Positions 48,048 through 59,451 of a stretch of 64,000 bases of DNA are shown here, one piece after another. The DNA comes from Penicillium oxalicum (Eukaryota; Ascomycota; Eurotiomycetes; Eurotiales; Aspergillaceae): positions 3,720,001 through 3,784,000 of the forward strand of contig NC_064654.1 of the NCBI RefSeq assembly GCF_001723175.1, given 5' to 3'. Positions within the stretch are counted from its first letter, which is position 1, and each line of letters opens with the position of its first letter. Under the pieces are notes generated by a model that searched no databases, was not told where the DNA came from, and was given only the letters and a program-made list of their open reading frames with translations. A program made the position numbers and the translations under genes.

Positions 48048-49615
48048 TTAGGGCTTGACAAACACTTTACGGGTGGCAAAGCCCTCCTCATCACGAGCAT
48101 ACCAGTACAAGGAGCCCAGGCCATCTCGGTCACTGGCCCAGAAATCGACAATACAATCCGCAATGAGTTCCTCCCAAGGAATCTTCATACCAAGAGCCTT
48201 GGCCATCATCTCGCAGCGGACAATAGTCAACCAACAGTAAGTGAGGTACTTCTCCAATTCTTCGCGATTATAGGCATGGAAAGGACCGTGGGGCTCGCTC
48301 AATCGTCCTCTTCGTTCATAATTGGCGAGGTCCATAATTTTGAGGATCAGCTCCGCCGGCAGGCCTTTCTTGAATAAATAGCTTTGAACAAGAGTGATGC
48401 TAGAAGAACCCGGCTGGTAGCCCATGTAAGCCTTGTTTTCCAAGGTGAGGAACTCATTTATGGGGACCTTCCCATAATGGTTTGGCTGCGGGAATGAAAT
48501 CATGTCCCCACAATAACGCGTCGACGGTGTTTCCCATCGAAGCCAATGAGCCCGTCTAATGCGAGGGTGATGGAACTGGCTTTGAAATTGATTGTCGCCG
48601 ATTCCAAAAAACAGTCGATGAGGATACGTGCTCACTTCTGAGAGTTGCCCCGTGCCCGTACATGTTCGCAAGGTGTACTGATAGAATCTGCTGTGACGAT
48701 AATCTTTGCTCTCGCTTGCACCAGACATGCTATCCCAGAGTTCAGGGAGTACGTCAATAGTGTTAAGACAAATGTACGCTCGGAGAGCTTTGATACACAC
48801 TTGGTCCCACCCCAAGACGGGAATCTGCTTTTGTCAGTGACCTTGACTTATCACCACTTGGGATGACTATTCCTGTGAACAAAACATCCGACATACTTAG
48901 AGGAGGGGAAAGCCTCTTCCAGAGGACCACACGAAGCCAAGGGCTGTTCTATTCGAAGCGAGGTTTTCAGGAGAATAGTGTGGCGTCGGTTGGTTTTGAT
49001 ACAAGGGATTACTAAGAGTTTGCGCTGCCAACTCACCTCGCATTGACATTCAGCATCTTGCCACCACTGCGCAAGCTCCACATCCGGTAGAGCACAGACA
49101 CGGAGGAGAGTATCCATTTCGCCATACAAGAGCAGAGTTTTGACGATTTCAATGTTGAAGAACGCGTCGCTATTTTTTCGAAAAAACTCGTAGCATTCCC
49201 GCGGACCATGAGGCCGAAGAAAGGCAGCAACTCTTCTTTCCTCATCAGGAATGGGAGCGCAGCGGCACACCTTTTCAACTGTAGTGTTGCAGACGCCGCT
49301 TGGGCAATGCCCCTTGAACCCGTAGCCCCGCCATTTGCGTACAGTGGGAGCAATTTTCTGGGCTGTTGCCTGGCTAAGAAGAATATCGGAAGGCTCGACA
49401 GGGTCAAAAGAAGATGGATATTTCTGGCGCTCGCTGACAGAATGCTCCTCAATCGCCCCGACGAAGGCTTTGATAAAATATGTAAGCTGTTTACCTCGGC
49501 TCTCTGTGGCGCGAGGATGGAGGTTTGTGACTTTATCGCCTCTATGTTTGGTTGTGCCCCATGATAGATTGGAGGCCAGAATTCGCCAAGGTATGTTGTG
49601 AGACTGGTGGACCAT
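48048..49615 (-). CDS. Unrecognised fungal protein, 451 aa
   Basis: Exons 49037-49615 and 48048-48824 join in phase 0 across a 212-nt intron (gtgagt...agcag) to 451 aa. The intron is long for this window, and an extra small exon near 48880 cannot be excluded. Cysteine- and arginine-rich stretches (GVCNTTVEKVCRCAP, ECYEFFRKNSDAFFN) mark the first half. The second half has LPAELILKIMDLANYERRGR, which recalls an F-box-like helix followed by the conserved YNREELEKYLTYCWLTIVRC seen in many fungal orphan proteins. There is no signal peptide and no transmembrane span. Function is unknown; a substrate adaptor role is only speculation. Confidence 0.62.
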
Positions 49616-50666
49616 AGTGATCAGGCCAACTACTGATCACAAATAGAGATGCAGAATGTCAATGTTGGTTAGGTGCCATGCCGAGATTACCTCGTGAGAC
49701 TCGATCACGTGGCTGCCAACGGGTAAAACATCAGTCAGATTTGATCCACAAGTATCATTTGCTAGGCCGCTTCTCCGCAATTGAGTAACAACGCTGTTCC
49801 ATCTGAACTACTACGTAGTGTCCAGAAGACCAGAGTCTGTGCCCAACTAGATCACTCACCACACTAAGAAGCGAGGAGAATGCAGGAGACAATTTTCAGG
49901 ACCCAACGTCAAAGGCACTGGGTGCGCGCGGTCCTTAAAGGGAATCTAACACACGTCGAGTTTCCTGGCGATCATCTCGCACAAGCAACCAAACCCTCGC
50001 GTTACCTTGGCTCCAAATTTCAATGATTTGCTAGGATCTCTCTGCCTTGACACGGACCATAGAAAGATCAAGAAATGCCTCACCTATCTGTTTGGCTAAT
50101 GATTTAGATAGAATTGTTCACGAAATCACTCAACCTTTTCACGAAGCCGATAATGGTCCGGGCCGGATACAGGTATTCAGTGATGGCATTCCAAGGTATC
50201 TATAAAAATATTATCGAATAAGAAAGAAGCAACTCTTAAATTGACGTCTTTCCAGATTCTTGAAGGAGATGATGTATGGAACTGATCGTAAACCATCATG
50301 CAGATAGACATGCAGATTGAAATCAACTTCCCCGAACGATTGAGTAGACAGATCCAATCTCTTATTGCGACAATTATCATGAAACTAGACGCAAGAGGTA
50401 CGAGTGAGAGGATAGGTGAGAGGGCATGTCTATACTTTTGCTTATCCAGAATGGCTTCACTAGGTTAGAGCCCTGATTATCCACCTACAAATACCGTGGC
50501 TATTTGGTGTGTGTGCAAGGCATAAAATTCCTATAATGTAGTCGCTATGATTGACCTTTTCAAACCGAACAGGGCCTCACATTCCAAAGAATATGTTGTG
50601 TATCTGATTCCGCGTACCTGAATAGTACACTTGCATTGACAAGAACAGAGAGCCACCTCGCAGTCT
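49616..50666. other. Intergenic region
   Basis: Promoter of the 451-aa gene and 3' flank of the cutinase gene; the stretch 50000-50400 is A/T-rich. No gene or repeat is supported. Confidence 0.4.
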
Positions 50667-51650
50667 CTAGAATGAGGCTGCGAACTTGACCGCATTGGGA
50701 ACATCGACAGCATAGGTCAGATGGGAAGGCCCAATGAGAATGCCGTTCTTGCAGATATCGTCGAGCGCGTGACAAGCAGTAAAGACCCGTGCAGGTGAGA
50801 CACCCTTCATTGCTTGTCCTTTCACTGAGGTTTTTTTCCCGGTCATCAGTCATGAGCCTGCTACTTGGTACTCAAAGAGGGTGGGTTGTGTCTCTCTAAA
50901 CTTACGTGGGTCTCCGAAGAGCAGAACGCTTGAGATCCATCCGGCGGTGGTAGTGTCAAGTTGATTAATCGCATTATGAACGATTTGACAGCCTTGAGAG
51001 TACCCTGACGCGATCAATTTGGTACCGGGGCATTGCGCCTTTGCCGCTTTAATCTGACGTGCCCTGTATATTCATGATTAGTTCCATGGGCTTTGGTACA
51101 ATCTGCCAGGGTTATCACATGACATTCAACAAAACTTACATCTCGGCACTGCCACTGGGGTCTCCGCCAGCCAGATAACCTTGAACTGACGCAGAATAGC
51201 TGTTCACTCCTTGCACAGTGACTGATGCAGCACCGAACTGATCATCCATAGCATCAAACAGCGGAGGGCCAACCAAAACACCAACCTAAGTGTATGAAAA
51301 CGATCAATGTCACGTTTGGGATCTGGGGGCTTTGAAGCACATACGTTGCCTGGCTCCGAGGTACCACGGGCAAAGATCACTGTATATTTCTTACAAGTTC
51401 CACCGAGCTCGTTGTAGGTGGTCTGAGCCCCAGTCAAAGCTGCTAGAACCTTGTCAAACTCGGTGATGACCGACGCACCGGTTGTGACGGTTGTATCGAT
51501 CACAGGAATGTTGCTGAGGAGGATGCTCAAGAAGTTGTTGAACTCAGCCCCCCGCTCAACGAGACCAACATCCCTCCGTTCCTGAACTGGGACTGCAGAG
51601 ACTGCAACTCCCAGAGACAGCACAGAAAGGTAGTGAAGGCCGAGTCTCAT
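50667..51650 (-). CDS. Cutinase (CE5), secreted
   Basis: Serine esterase that hydrolyses plant cutin and related polyesters outside the cell. Four exons, 51345-51650, 51140-51285, 50906-51063 and 50667-50824, give 255 aa. A signal peptide (MRLGLHYLSVLSLGVAVSAV) is followed by about 50 linker residues. The fold has GGTCKKYTVIFARGTSEPGN, GYSQG with nucleophile Ser173, Asp225 in CHALDDIC, and His238 in IGPSHLTYA. Disulphide cysteines are in place. All three catalytic residues are intact. The last intron ends at acctcag, which puts KGQAMKGVSPARVFTACHAL in frame. It resembles Aspergillus cutinases of the larger, roughly 210-255-residue type. A TATAAG box lies 73 bp upstream of the ATG. Confidence 0.93.
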
Positions 51651-54345
51651 TGTGTGAGTGATTTCAGCTGTGCGAAATTCAGCGTGAATACACACAGAAG
51701 TCTCGCACCTATTGGGCCTCATCTTATAGTCCCTCTCTACAAATTCACATGTAACTGTCTATGGTGAATGCCCTCAAACACACCGAGGTCATTCCGTTCA
51801 TCCGCATCTTTGCAGAAACCGCGCGGGCCAATTGTAAGAGCAGCTTTGGCGCCACGCGAGCGGAATCGACGAGTCTCGTCGTTGACTGTCACAATCTCCA
51901 CTTTCCCCGCCAACCTTAAAACCCCCCCGCCATTCGTCTTACCAGGAAAGTGCGGGGAGGTTACTGACCTGTTCCTTGATGGAACGTCGGACGAATGTGA
52001 CGAATTGGGGCGGTTCCGATTCCTGCAGCAAAGCTCGAATCCACCCAGTGGGCACAGGGGTAAGGTGATTCGCGTGTTCCATTCGCACTTGCCTAGCTGT
52101 CACCTAGGAACAGAAACTCTCGCGGGAGTACAACCTCCATCAAGTTAGAGGCCAAGGTCTGATTGTTGAACCAACAGAAAGCTAATCCCGCATACAACCG
52201 ACACCGCTACGTATCTAGATCACTGCATCGCCTTAATTCTATACGGATTAGTCATAGTTGTCAGAATCCAGTCTTAAGCCTTGAGTGTCATGCATCCTGG
52301 TCGCCGCGGGTGATATTCAGGCCCTGGAAGCAGATCTGGCTTGTGATTGTGTCCAGAAACATCCATCTCAAGAGGAGTCAAACCAAAGTCTATCGAAAAT
52401 TATCATGAGCGAACAATTGCGGAAACTTAACCTTTTTGGCCCGGCGAGGTTGAGATGAGGTGGATACACTTCGCGATCAACACGACCTCAAGTCGAAACA
52501 TTTCCTCGCAAAATTAAGGCATGGTTCCAAAACGAATAAGGTGCATGCCTTGAATTTCATGGTGCAGGCTCTCGTTTTACTGTGAATTCGCTGTTCGATC
52601 CAGGTCTCCATCCGACATTGACTCGAGCGGAAAACCGCGCGCCAAGAAAAAGCCGAGGGGGCACATCGAAATCTTCCGGATCTGGAAAGCCTGGCATCCA
52701 CTGGAACTGAGAGACATGGAGTCTTCAAAGTGGCCTGACTAAAATGGGTTCTGTCTAATCGCGGTTTCGGCAATGCGTTTCTTCGGGAGTTGGAAGCCAG
52801 ACCGAAATTACGCTTCGACACTGGTAGGACGACCATTGGCTGCGGAGCCTCAGGCGTCACGAGATCTAGCCACGCCAGCCCACGGGCGGTTCTTCGACAG
52901 GCGGAAGATCTTTACCGAGAGATTTTCGGAAATTTCGATCCCGCGATCATGGAGTCATGCAGCCAAATCGAGTCCCTGAGACGCTGGTGGGGTTCAACAC
53001 GGTACTGCACAACAGCCGATCAAGCCCAACCGATGGAGACAAACACAAATACTTGAATTCTCATAATGGGTAAGGGGAGTAGAATCCTCCCCCGCATCGT
53101 ACAACAGTTTTGGAAATAATTGTCGGTCTCGTCAAAATAGGGCCCAGGATGAATCAAATACATCAGACCGAATCGTGGAGGACAACTGTGAAAGAATACG
53201 CGGGAGTGTGAAAGTCTGCTGGAAGTTTTGAAGTTGAGCATGGAGAAATCAGAAAGCCACTTCAATCCTGTATCATACCTTGAACGGCGGGCTATCTCGT
53301 TCGGGGGCCACTTGCTCAATCAAGGACAAGGTTTGACCATGTCATTTTGCACGGCTCTTTGGAGTGGCTTACGCCGGCACTAAACATGGTCTGAGAGTGC
53401 GTTCATACTCTGCACATTTTCACGTCTCCCATAGCTGTGGGATAAAGTTTGAAGACGAATAGAGCGTTATGCACTACTTGCTCTTAGACGCGAACATGTG
53501 ATACCTTGTACCCAAGAGGACATTCCTAGCACGGAACCCTACTCCCTAAAGAGCCGGGAGATCTAGTGTGGGCAAATCCATAGAAAGAGAGAAAAAAAAA
53601 GAGATGAAGCTATTCGTGATCCACTCACGCAATCCTCAGGTATAGACGGTACACAAGTTCGAGTTCAGTACGATATCAGTTGCACAGGCCGACTTTCGAA
53701 AAGATCCAACGATCGGTAGGGAATGTGCCCCGGGGTTCAGGCAGGATTTTAGGAGCGCAAGTTGAAGTGGGATTAGAAAGCTCTTATCGACTCATAGACT
53801 ACTGACATCGCGCTACTCCATCCATCTCACGACGTACAGCGCTTTTCCGATGGCTCCTCACACTCGAGCCTAGGCCTTGGTCCACTGGTCGAATAGTCAA
53901 TAAGGGCATTTCCATGCGCTGTACTCTGTACGATCAGGACTGAAGTGTTGTATAAACAAACATCAACACTGGATTTTGAACTGGCTCCCAATGAGTATCC
54001 AATAAAAGTTGCGAATGCGAGGGGGAATTGCAGTGACCCCGTACTGGAAGGACGCGATACTAGATGGCCCATATCAAGTTCATGGCTCCTCTTTCCGACG
54101 CAGGGATTCCCTGGTAACAATACCAGAAAACGTTAAGAGAGGCAGAAGGATTGTGTACCGACCCAAACATTCTCACTGAATGGACGGCAGCTACATTCGC
54201 GTCCTTTCAAGTCATTTCGAGTCTGTTTCACGCATGCCCTGATTATTCGTCAAGCTGGACCTTGGGAAAGATTAAAAATCGTCACGCCTGATTCCTGTCG
54301 AAAGTAGCTCGAGACTTTGCATTCAAATGTTCGTCCAACGCTTAG
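51651..54345. other. Intergenic region of 2.7 kb
   Basis: Promoter of the cutinase and 3' flank of the CFEM gene, with only unsupported short frames in between (for instance 51768-52148 plus and 52477-52860 minus). No repeat or transposon relic was recognised. Confidence 0.4.
51723..51728 (-). promoter_or_regulatory. Probable TATA box of the cutinase gene
   Basis: CTTATA on the plus strand, TATAAG on the minus strand, 73 bp upstream of the cutinase start at 51650. Confidence 0.45.
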
Positions 54346-55005
54346 TTACGATCGAACGACTAGTATGTGTTCCAAGCGAGGAAGTCGGTCGACATTTGGG
54401 GTGAAAAGTGCGTGTGTGAAGGCACCATGTGAAGGCAAATTCGTGACAGTGGGACTAGCGGTCGCGACCACGCTAGATGAGAAGACCGTTGTTGATGAAG
54501 CCGGTCGCGTAGCGGTCGCCATGGGCGCAGACGACTTTGGCGGCGTGGGAATGGACACTCCTGCCGAGCCACAGAAAGATCGGGCAAAGTCGATTGTTTC
54601 TGGTTGGCAGGCAGATTTAGCTTCATACATCCCAATCCCCTCAGTCAAGACTTGCATGATATCCCCGAGGCCGCGCTTACTTTGCTTATTGTCCCCGCTG
54701 CAAGAGGTCGTGAGGCAGGAGTTGATGTCGGTGAAGAAGGAATCTTTGGTGCAGATACATTTTGCATCAGTCACACTACATCCCGCCGATGCAATCGCTC
54801 GAAATGCGCACGAGATCTACATTGAAGCTTGGTGTCAGCGACGCATATTCTACCTCTCATGGCTAGTGTCGAGTTGATGGGGAGCCGTTCTGAACGTGGG
54901 TGTTGAATGTCGGAACAAACGTACTGCGCAGAACGGGAGCTGGGTGAGATCCTGCGCAACGGCTAACCCAGCCACAATCAAGATGGAAGCGATCGAGATC
55001 TTCAT
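54346..55005 (-). CDS. CFEM-domain secreted protein, 156 aa
   Basis: Three exons, 54925-55005, 54681-54816 and 54346-54599, give 156 aa. Signal peptide MKISIASILIVAGLAVAQ is followed by a CFEM domain with exactly eight cysteines, at 26, 30, 40, 47, 49, 61, 66 and 82. The spacing C-x3-C-x9-C-x6-C-x-C-x11-C-x4-C-x15-C matches the family pattern. The intron 2 acceptor (caaccag) was chosen because it gives this spacing; a nearer acceptor (gaag) or intron retention also keeps the frame. The tail (residues 88-140) is Ser/Thr/Pro-rich (TATRPASSTTVFSSSVVATA). No hydrophobic GPI signal follows, so the protein is probably soluble. CFEM proteins bind haem or iron or act in host interaction. The Asp-for-haem position is not obvious (SVTDAKC). 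Confidence 0.82.
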
Positions 55006-56279
55006 GTTGCTCAGGATGGAATCTTTCGTGTGTTGACCTCCCAGCTGGGCTTGGGTTGGGCTTGTGTGCGGACTGTTGTTCACTTGAAATCTTTACAAGG
55101 GATAAGTCACGCTTTCAATGGAATCCTTTCGTGGCCGGGGCTAGCAACAACCTTTATCGATCTGTTCGTTTTTTACCGTCCTCCTGAAATGGGCCAAGAT
55201 TCTCACATTGTTCCTCCGTGTCCGACGCGGGTAGCGGAGGAATTCTGGCGGACGAATTGGTCTGGAAGCTCAGCATCGATCTCATCTGCAAAGGGGTCCA
55301 TGGATCCAAGCGGAAAAGAAGATCACGATCGTGGTTGTAAAACCGGGTCAGGTCAAGATCTGGCTTGTGGCGCAGTCCTGATAGGCTATCCATTCTATGA
55401 GGGTCATTCTCCAGCAGGGAAATGGATCGCTCGATCTGCGACAGGGTCAACTTGGACGACGTCATCTAGTTTGACCTTCCCTTCATCGCGGCTGCGACGG
55501 CCGATGGTGGGGGATCCTCCCGGGAGTCCGATGATTCGCCTATCTGGAGGAAAATGTCCCGGACTCAGCCCGCATTGGCTTGTCAAAGAATGTCCCGCTG
55601 GGTACGGATGGAAGCGCGATCCAGCCCGGTTGTGTTGGTTGCTGCTTTATAGAGCCCAAGGCATTCGACAACCTTAGGCCGACACATGACATGGCCATCT
55701 GCCCCTGTTTAACCTCCAAAAGTGTCTCAGTCGAGCGTCATTCCTGTCCGCAGTTTGGAAGGTTTGCGATCTGTCGGCTTTTGGAAGTCGCAAAATCCGC
55801 AATGGACAATCGGTCCCGGTCGGCACTCGGGAATGAAGTTGGTGCGAGGCCGACGTGGACGGTGACCGGGCACTGGTCGACACTAAGGTTGGGCAGGACT
55901 GTGTAGAAATATACATTCCATCGCCGGATAGATCCATGTGGACGCCCACTCCAGCTCCACTAGTACCTTAGGGCTTCATGCGTCTTCACTTCTAAATTCT
56001 CAGGTTGCGATGGACAGGAGCCCTGCCGGTCACGGATGGACGTCTCTTCTGCTCCACAGAAATGCCGTTATATATACGTACAACCCCGCAGGACGGATTA
56101 CAGACGAAGCCTGGAAGCTTATAATTCGCGAAGCGACCTCCTGATATCGACAAATGACTCTTTGGGCCTGGTGATTTCAACTCATCTAGGTAGACCAATT
56201 TGACCCGTCCCCTCGCACTGGTGGGCGATCTGTCAAGCAAGGAGCAAAAACACACGGCGATGAGATTCAATCGTTTCTC
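55006..56279. other. Intergenic region of 1.3 kb
   Basis: Promoter of the CFEM gene and 3' flank of the GH25 gene. A 103-codon minus-strand frame (55154-55465) is listed separately as a doubtful gene. A longer plus-strand frame (55030-55677) overlaps it and is not accepted. Confidence 0.4.
55154..55465 (-). CDS. Possible small protein, 103 aa (doubtful)
   Basis: An open frame of 103 codons with protein-like composition: an amphipathic start (MTSSKLTLSQIERSISLLEN) then LDLTRFYNHDRDLLFRLDPW. No homology, signal peptide or membrane span is recognised. It could be an exon or relic of a longer gene. RNA evidence would settle it. Confidence 0.25.
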   Translation of the reverse strand: MTSSKLTLSQIERSISLLENDPHRMDSLSGLRHKPDLDLTRFYNHDRDLLFRLDPWTPLQMRSMLSFQTNSSARIPPLPASDTEEQCENLGPFQEDGKKRTDR

Positions 56280-57059
56280 CTAGCCCCGGGCAAACGTCTG
56301 GAGAGCAGCCTCGCTTCCATTCCAGATGTCCGAGTCGCCGCCATACGCATACGAGTCCGAGTTTTGCCAGAAGCTTTGATATGGCCAGCCACCGGGGATG
56401 GTACCGACGGAGCTTGAGTAGCGGGCCAACACCAGCGGATAGTCTTGGCTGAAGGCTGAACTACCCCCGGTGCAAGTGTTCCACCAGTCGGCCGTGGTGT
56501 AGATCATTGGGTAGCGACCAGTTGCACTCTTGTAGGTCTCACCAAAGTCCTTCACCCATGCGACCATGGACGATGCGCTGAGGCCGTAGCAGGTAGACCC
56601 GTAGGGATTGTACTCGATATCTAGCATGCCTGGCAGGGTAATGCCGTCGCCGGACCAGCCTCCCCCGTGAGCCAGGAAGAACTTGGCCTGGGTGGCCCCG
56701 GAGCTGGTATCAGGGCGGGCGAAGTGATAACCACCGCGAATGAGACCAGCTGAGGTCGCGCCCGTGTAGTGACTGGAGAAGCTGCTGTCGGTGTAGGTGG
56801 TGCCCTCGGTGGCCTGCAATCGGTCACGTGCATCAGCTCATGTCCCTTGCAGCTTTGAAGATTCAACCCCATCGATTTGTCCTGCTTGGAGCCCGCCCAT
56901 CTTCACTTGACTGACCTTGATGATGACGAACCGGGCCCCCGAAGAGTAAGCACCAGCAAAGTTGACCGTGCCTTGATATCCCGAGATGTCAAAGCCTTGC
57001 ACACTGGCCTCAGCAACACCCGCGACGGCAGCGAGGAAAGAGACGACGGAGCCTTTCAT
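56280..57059 (-). CDS. GH25 lysozyme-like N,O-diacetylmuramidase, secreted
   Basis: Cleaves the beta-1,4 bond between N-acetylmuramic acid and N-acetylglucosamine of bacterial peptidoglycan. Two exons, 56916-57059 and 56280-56813, join (phase 0) to 225 aa. A signal peptide (MKGSVVSFLAAVAGVAEA) leads directly into the GH25 barrel (QGFDISGYQG). The catalytic acids are Asp24 (FDISGYQG), Asp113 and Glu115 (MLDIEYNPYG). GGYHFARPD, YPMIYTTADWW and YQSFWQNSDSYAYGGD are other family blocks. It is the compact fungal (Chalaropsis type) form with no binding module. The start at 57059 begins the signal peptide; an in-frame ATG 22 codons upstream would disrupt it. A peptidoglycan target means defence against, or feeding on, bacteria. 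Confidence 0.94.
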
Positions 57060-58230
57060 GTTCCCAGTTGAGATTCGTTTTCCGATCTTTGTTTTTCCTC
57101 GAAGCTTGATAGTTCTGTTGGCCATTGGCGAGGGGCCATCCGTCCTCTTTAAATGTTACGAAGAGCGAAAGCCAACCTGAGCACGTCTTTGTCCCTCCTT
57201 GGCGAGATTTTACGCGAATCTTCATCCAGTGCCGACCCTACGCTAGAGACAGGGATCGACGTCTCCGTGGACCACAACGTCACATCCAAGAGGAGAGCGA
57301 TACGAGAGTTTGAGGCCCATTTAGGTATTCACCGAGGTTGATCAGGATCCATGCGCGTGGAGAGTGGGGGTTAGTGGTTCTGCAAGGAAAAAGAAAGGAA
57401 GAATAAGTCGGGCAAACCAGAACCAACTGCTTGCACAGATGACAGAAGTGACCATCTGTGATTCGCGATGATGCCCCGTCCGCGTTGAGCTTCGTTGGAT
57501 GCAACTGTCCCCCTCTTATTTCTTATAATCAAAGTTTGTGGCTGACTGACGGATCCGCCATCATGCCTCTGATGTATGTTTTGGGTCAAAAAGTGGTGTT
57601 TATCTGTTTATGAGTGTGGTGGCGGGCTCCATGGCCTACTGGTTGTTCGTCCACGACGGTAGCTGAGTCTATGATTAAAGTACATGGAATTCTAGACCAT
57701 CTGACGATTGTCAAAATATGGCGGAACACTGGCATATTTGAACTTCTACCAAGTTGGACCTTCCCGTTGGCTATACGTCCGCCTCTCCATTTCTGATGCT
57801 GATGGACACAACTTCCCTGATGCTCGTGAATATCGATGCGGGATAGATGACCCAGGAAGCCTAGGGGGGCCACGCGAAAGCTTGTCGAGATGAGAATGGG
57901 CCCCCGCCTCCTGTCTGCCGTGTCGATGTGCATTCTACCTTGACCTTCCGGATCGGTCCGTGGCATGTCGGACTCCGCGATCCAGGAGCCTCTGCCCGGT
58001 GCAGGACGAGGGGTATTGGCCATTCCAGTCTCTCAAAAGTCCCGATCTTCGTACTCCCCATTTCCTTTTAGATTTCTCCTATCTTTGATCACTCATGAAA
58101 CAGCGATAGTGGGCAATGACCCGCCTTCCGGATCAAGCCACGCGGGTTTCTGAGTGGATGGGAGGGTCCGCGGAAGTCTTCAGACGTGATGGTGGTCCCA
58201 CTCAAGATGGGAGATCCTTAGTACCGTGCG
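57060..58230. other. Intergenic region
   Basis: Promoter of the GH25 gene at the left end (ATTTAAAG box, see separate entry). Small frames to about 58000 lack features. Confidence 0.4.
57147..57154 (-). promoter_or_regulatory. Probable TATA-like box of the GH25 gene
   Basis: CTTTAAAT on the plus strand, ATTTAAAG on the minus strand, 88 bp before the ATG at 57059; similar to the TATTTAAA boxes at 11017 and 63162. Confidence 0.4.
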
Positions 58231-58542
58231 ATGGAGATTCTGATTGCGATTGGAGGCCCCGTCCGAGTGAAGTTGCAGCGGCAGCTGAAGAACCGAGCAT
58301 ACACACAGAAAATTCTGGCAACGCTTCAGATTGGATGCGACGAAAGGGCCATCCTGACGGAAGATCTATCTCTTCAGGAACGCGAGGTGCGCATCGAAGG
58401 GCTTTGGAGAGGAGTCGAAATCTGGAAAAGCATCGAACCAGAACGTGGCTCGGTAATGAGCCAAACAGTTTGCGGGGGCCAGAAGCAAGAGGAGTATAAG
58501 TACCAAGCCATGGAGGTCGGTGCCTCCAGTGTGTACCATTAG
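58231..58542 (+). CDS. Possible small protein, 103 aa (doubtful)
   Basis: An open frame of 103 codons from MEILIAIGGPVRVKLQRQL. Helical, charge-balanced composition (YTQKILATLQIGCDERAILT, EREVRIEGLWRGVEIWKSIE) is more protein-like than the overlapping frame at 58116-58499. No homology recognised; it may be a piece of a larger gene or a relic. No splice sites that extend it were confirmed. Confidence 0.28.
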   Translation: MEILIAIGGPVRVKLQRQLKNRAYTQKILATLQIGCDERAILTEDLSLQEREVRIEGLWRGVEIWKSIEPERGSVMSQTVCGGQKQEEYKYQAMEVGASSVYH

Positions 58543-59451
58543 GATTGCCTTTTTATGATTAAATCATAATTCGCCCTTCCTTGCCACTTCCAAGTACAGG
58601 GGTCGTTCTGCCGGGCCCGTACCTCCAATGTATTCCTACATGTAGAGCTGTGACTCCCTCGCCCGTACCATCCTCCGTATTTCTTGACCTCATACCATTA
58701 GATGGGGCACTACACAATGCATTATTGGGAACCTTACTACCAGTGTTGCAGACGTGACTTTGGCCTCGGAATCTTCATCAAGACGTGAATTGAAACACAG
58801 CACAGCACCATGGATGTTTATCTGTTGGACTTCAACAAGTCAACCGCCGCCAATGAACGGAGTCAAAAGTGATCATGCTCAAACCTCAAGAACCGAAGAC
58901 TTACCCGGCGTTGATCCTTGACTCGAGAGAATCCAACCCCCGAGCTCACGAAATCATGCAAGAAATCAGGAATCACGAGACGTCACGGCCCGCTGCCACA
59001 GTAAACTTTTCGCCTGCGCCTCATCGTCCTTGCCCCTTCCCTCTTTCCCCACAACATGAATCGGATCGATGGTTGATGGTTGATGATTGACAGCTGGTCT
59101 CTTTCTTGAAGAGACATGCTAGAACTCGATCAGACGGCGATTATCGTATTTCCTAGACTGTCAGACCCGCCGCAGCGAGCTATTTCCTTGCTTGGTGACT
59201 CCACAGAAAAGATCCTTCGCCGCAAACTCATTCGTCTACTGGAGCTGCCCGCTCTCTCATCTTTGTCGATAGTGTTCTTGGCCGGAGAGTGTTTTTTTTT
59301 TCTCTTTCTTTTCCATCCTTTTCACCAAAGGAAACGAGAACTTTCCCCTTTTTTCCCCCTCTCAAATTTTCCCTGAGACGCGCCCACACGGGATCGGAGC
59401 CCCGACAATGGCTTGCGGCCCCAGCCGCCTTCTCTCTCCTCGCTCCTCACC
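58543..59451. other. Intergenic region and promoter of the Zn2Cys6 gene
   Basis: No gene is supported. The last 170 bp are a pyrimidine-rich tract (see separate entry). Confidence 0.45.
59283..59372 (+). promoter_or_regulatory. Pyrimidine-rich tract before the Zn2Cys6 gene
   Basis: Long runs of T and C broken by one short A/G-rich stretch; such CT boxes commonly mark transcription start regions in filamentous fungi. The ATG follows about 80 bp later. Confidence 0.45.

Noticed and set aside
55030..55677. A 215-codon plus-strand frame downstream of the CFEM gene
   Set aside because: It overlaps the CFEM promoter, lacks any motif, and the opposite-strand frame inside it looks more protein-like.
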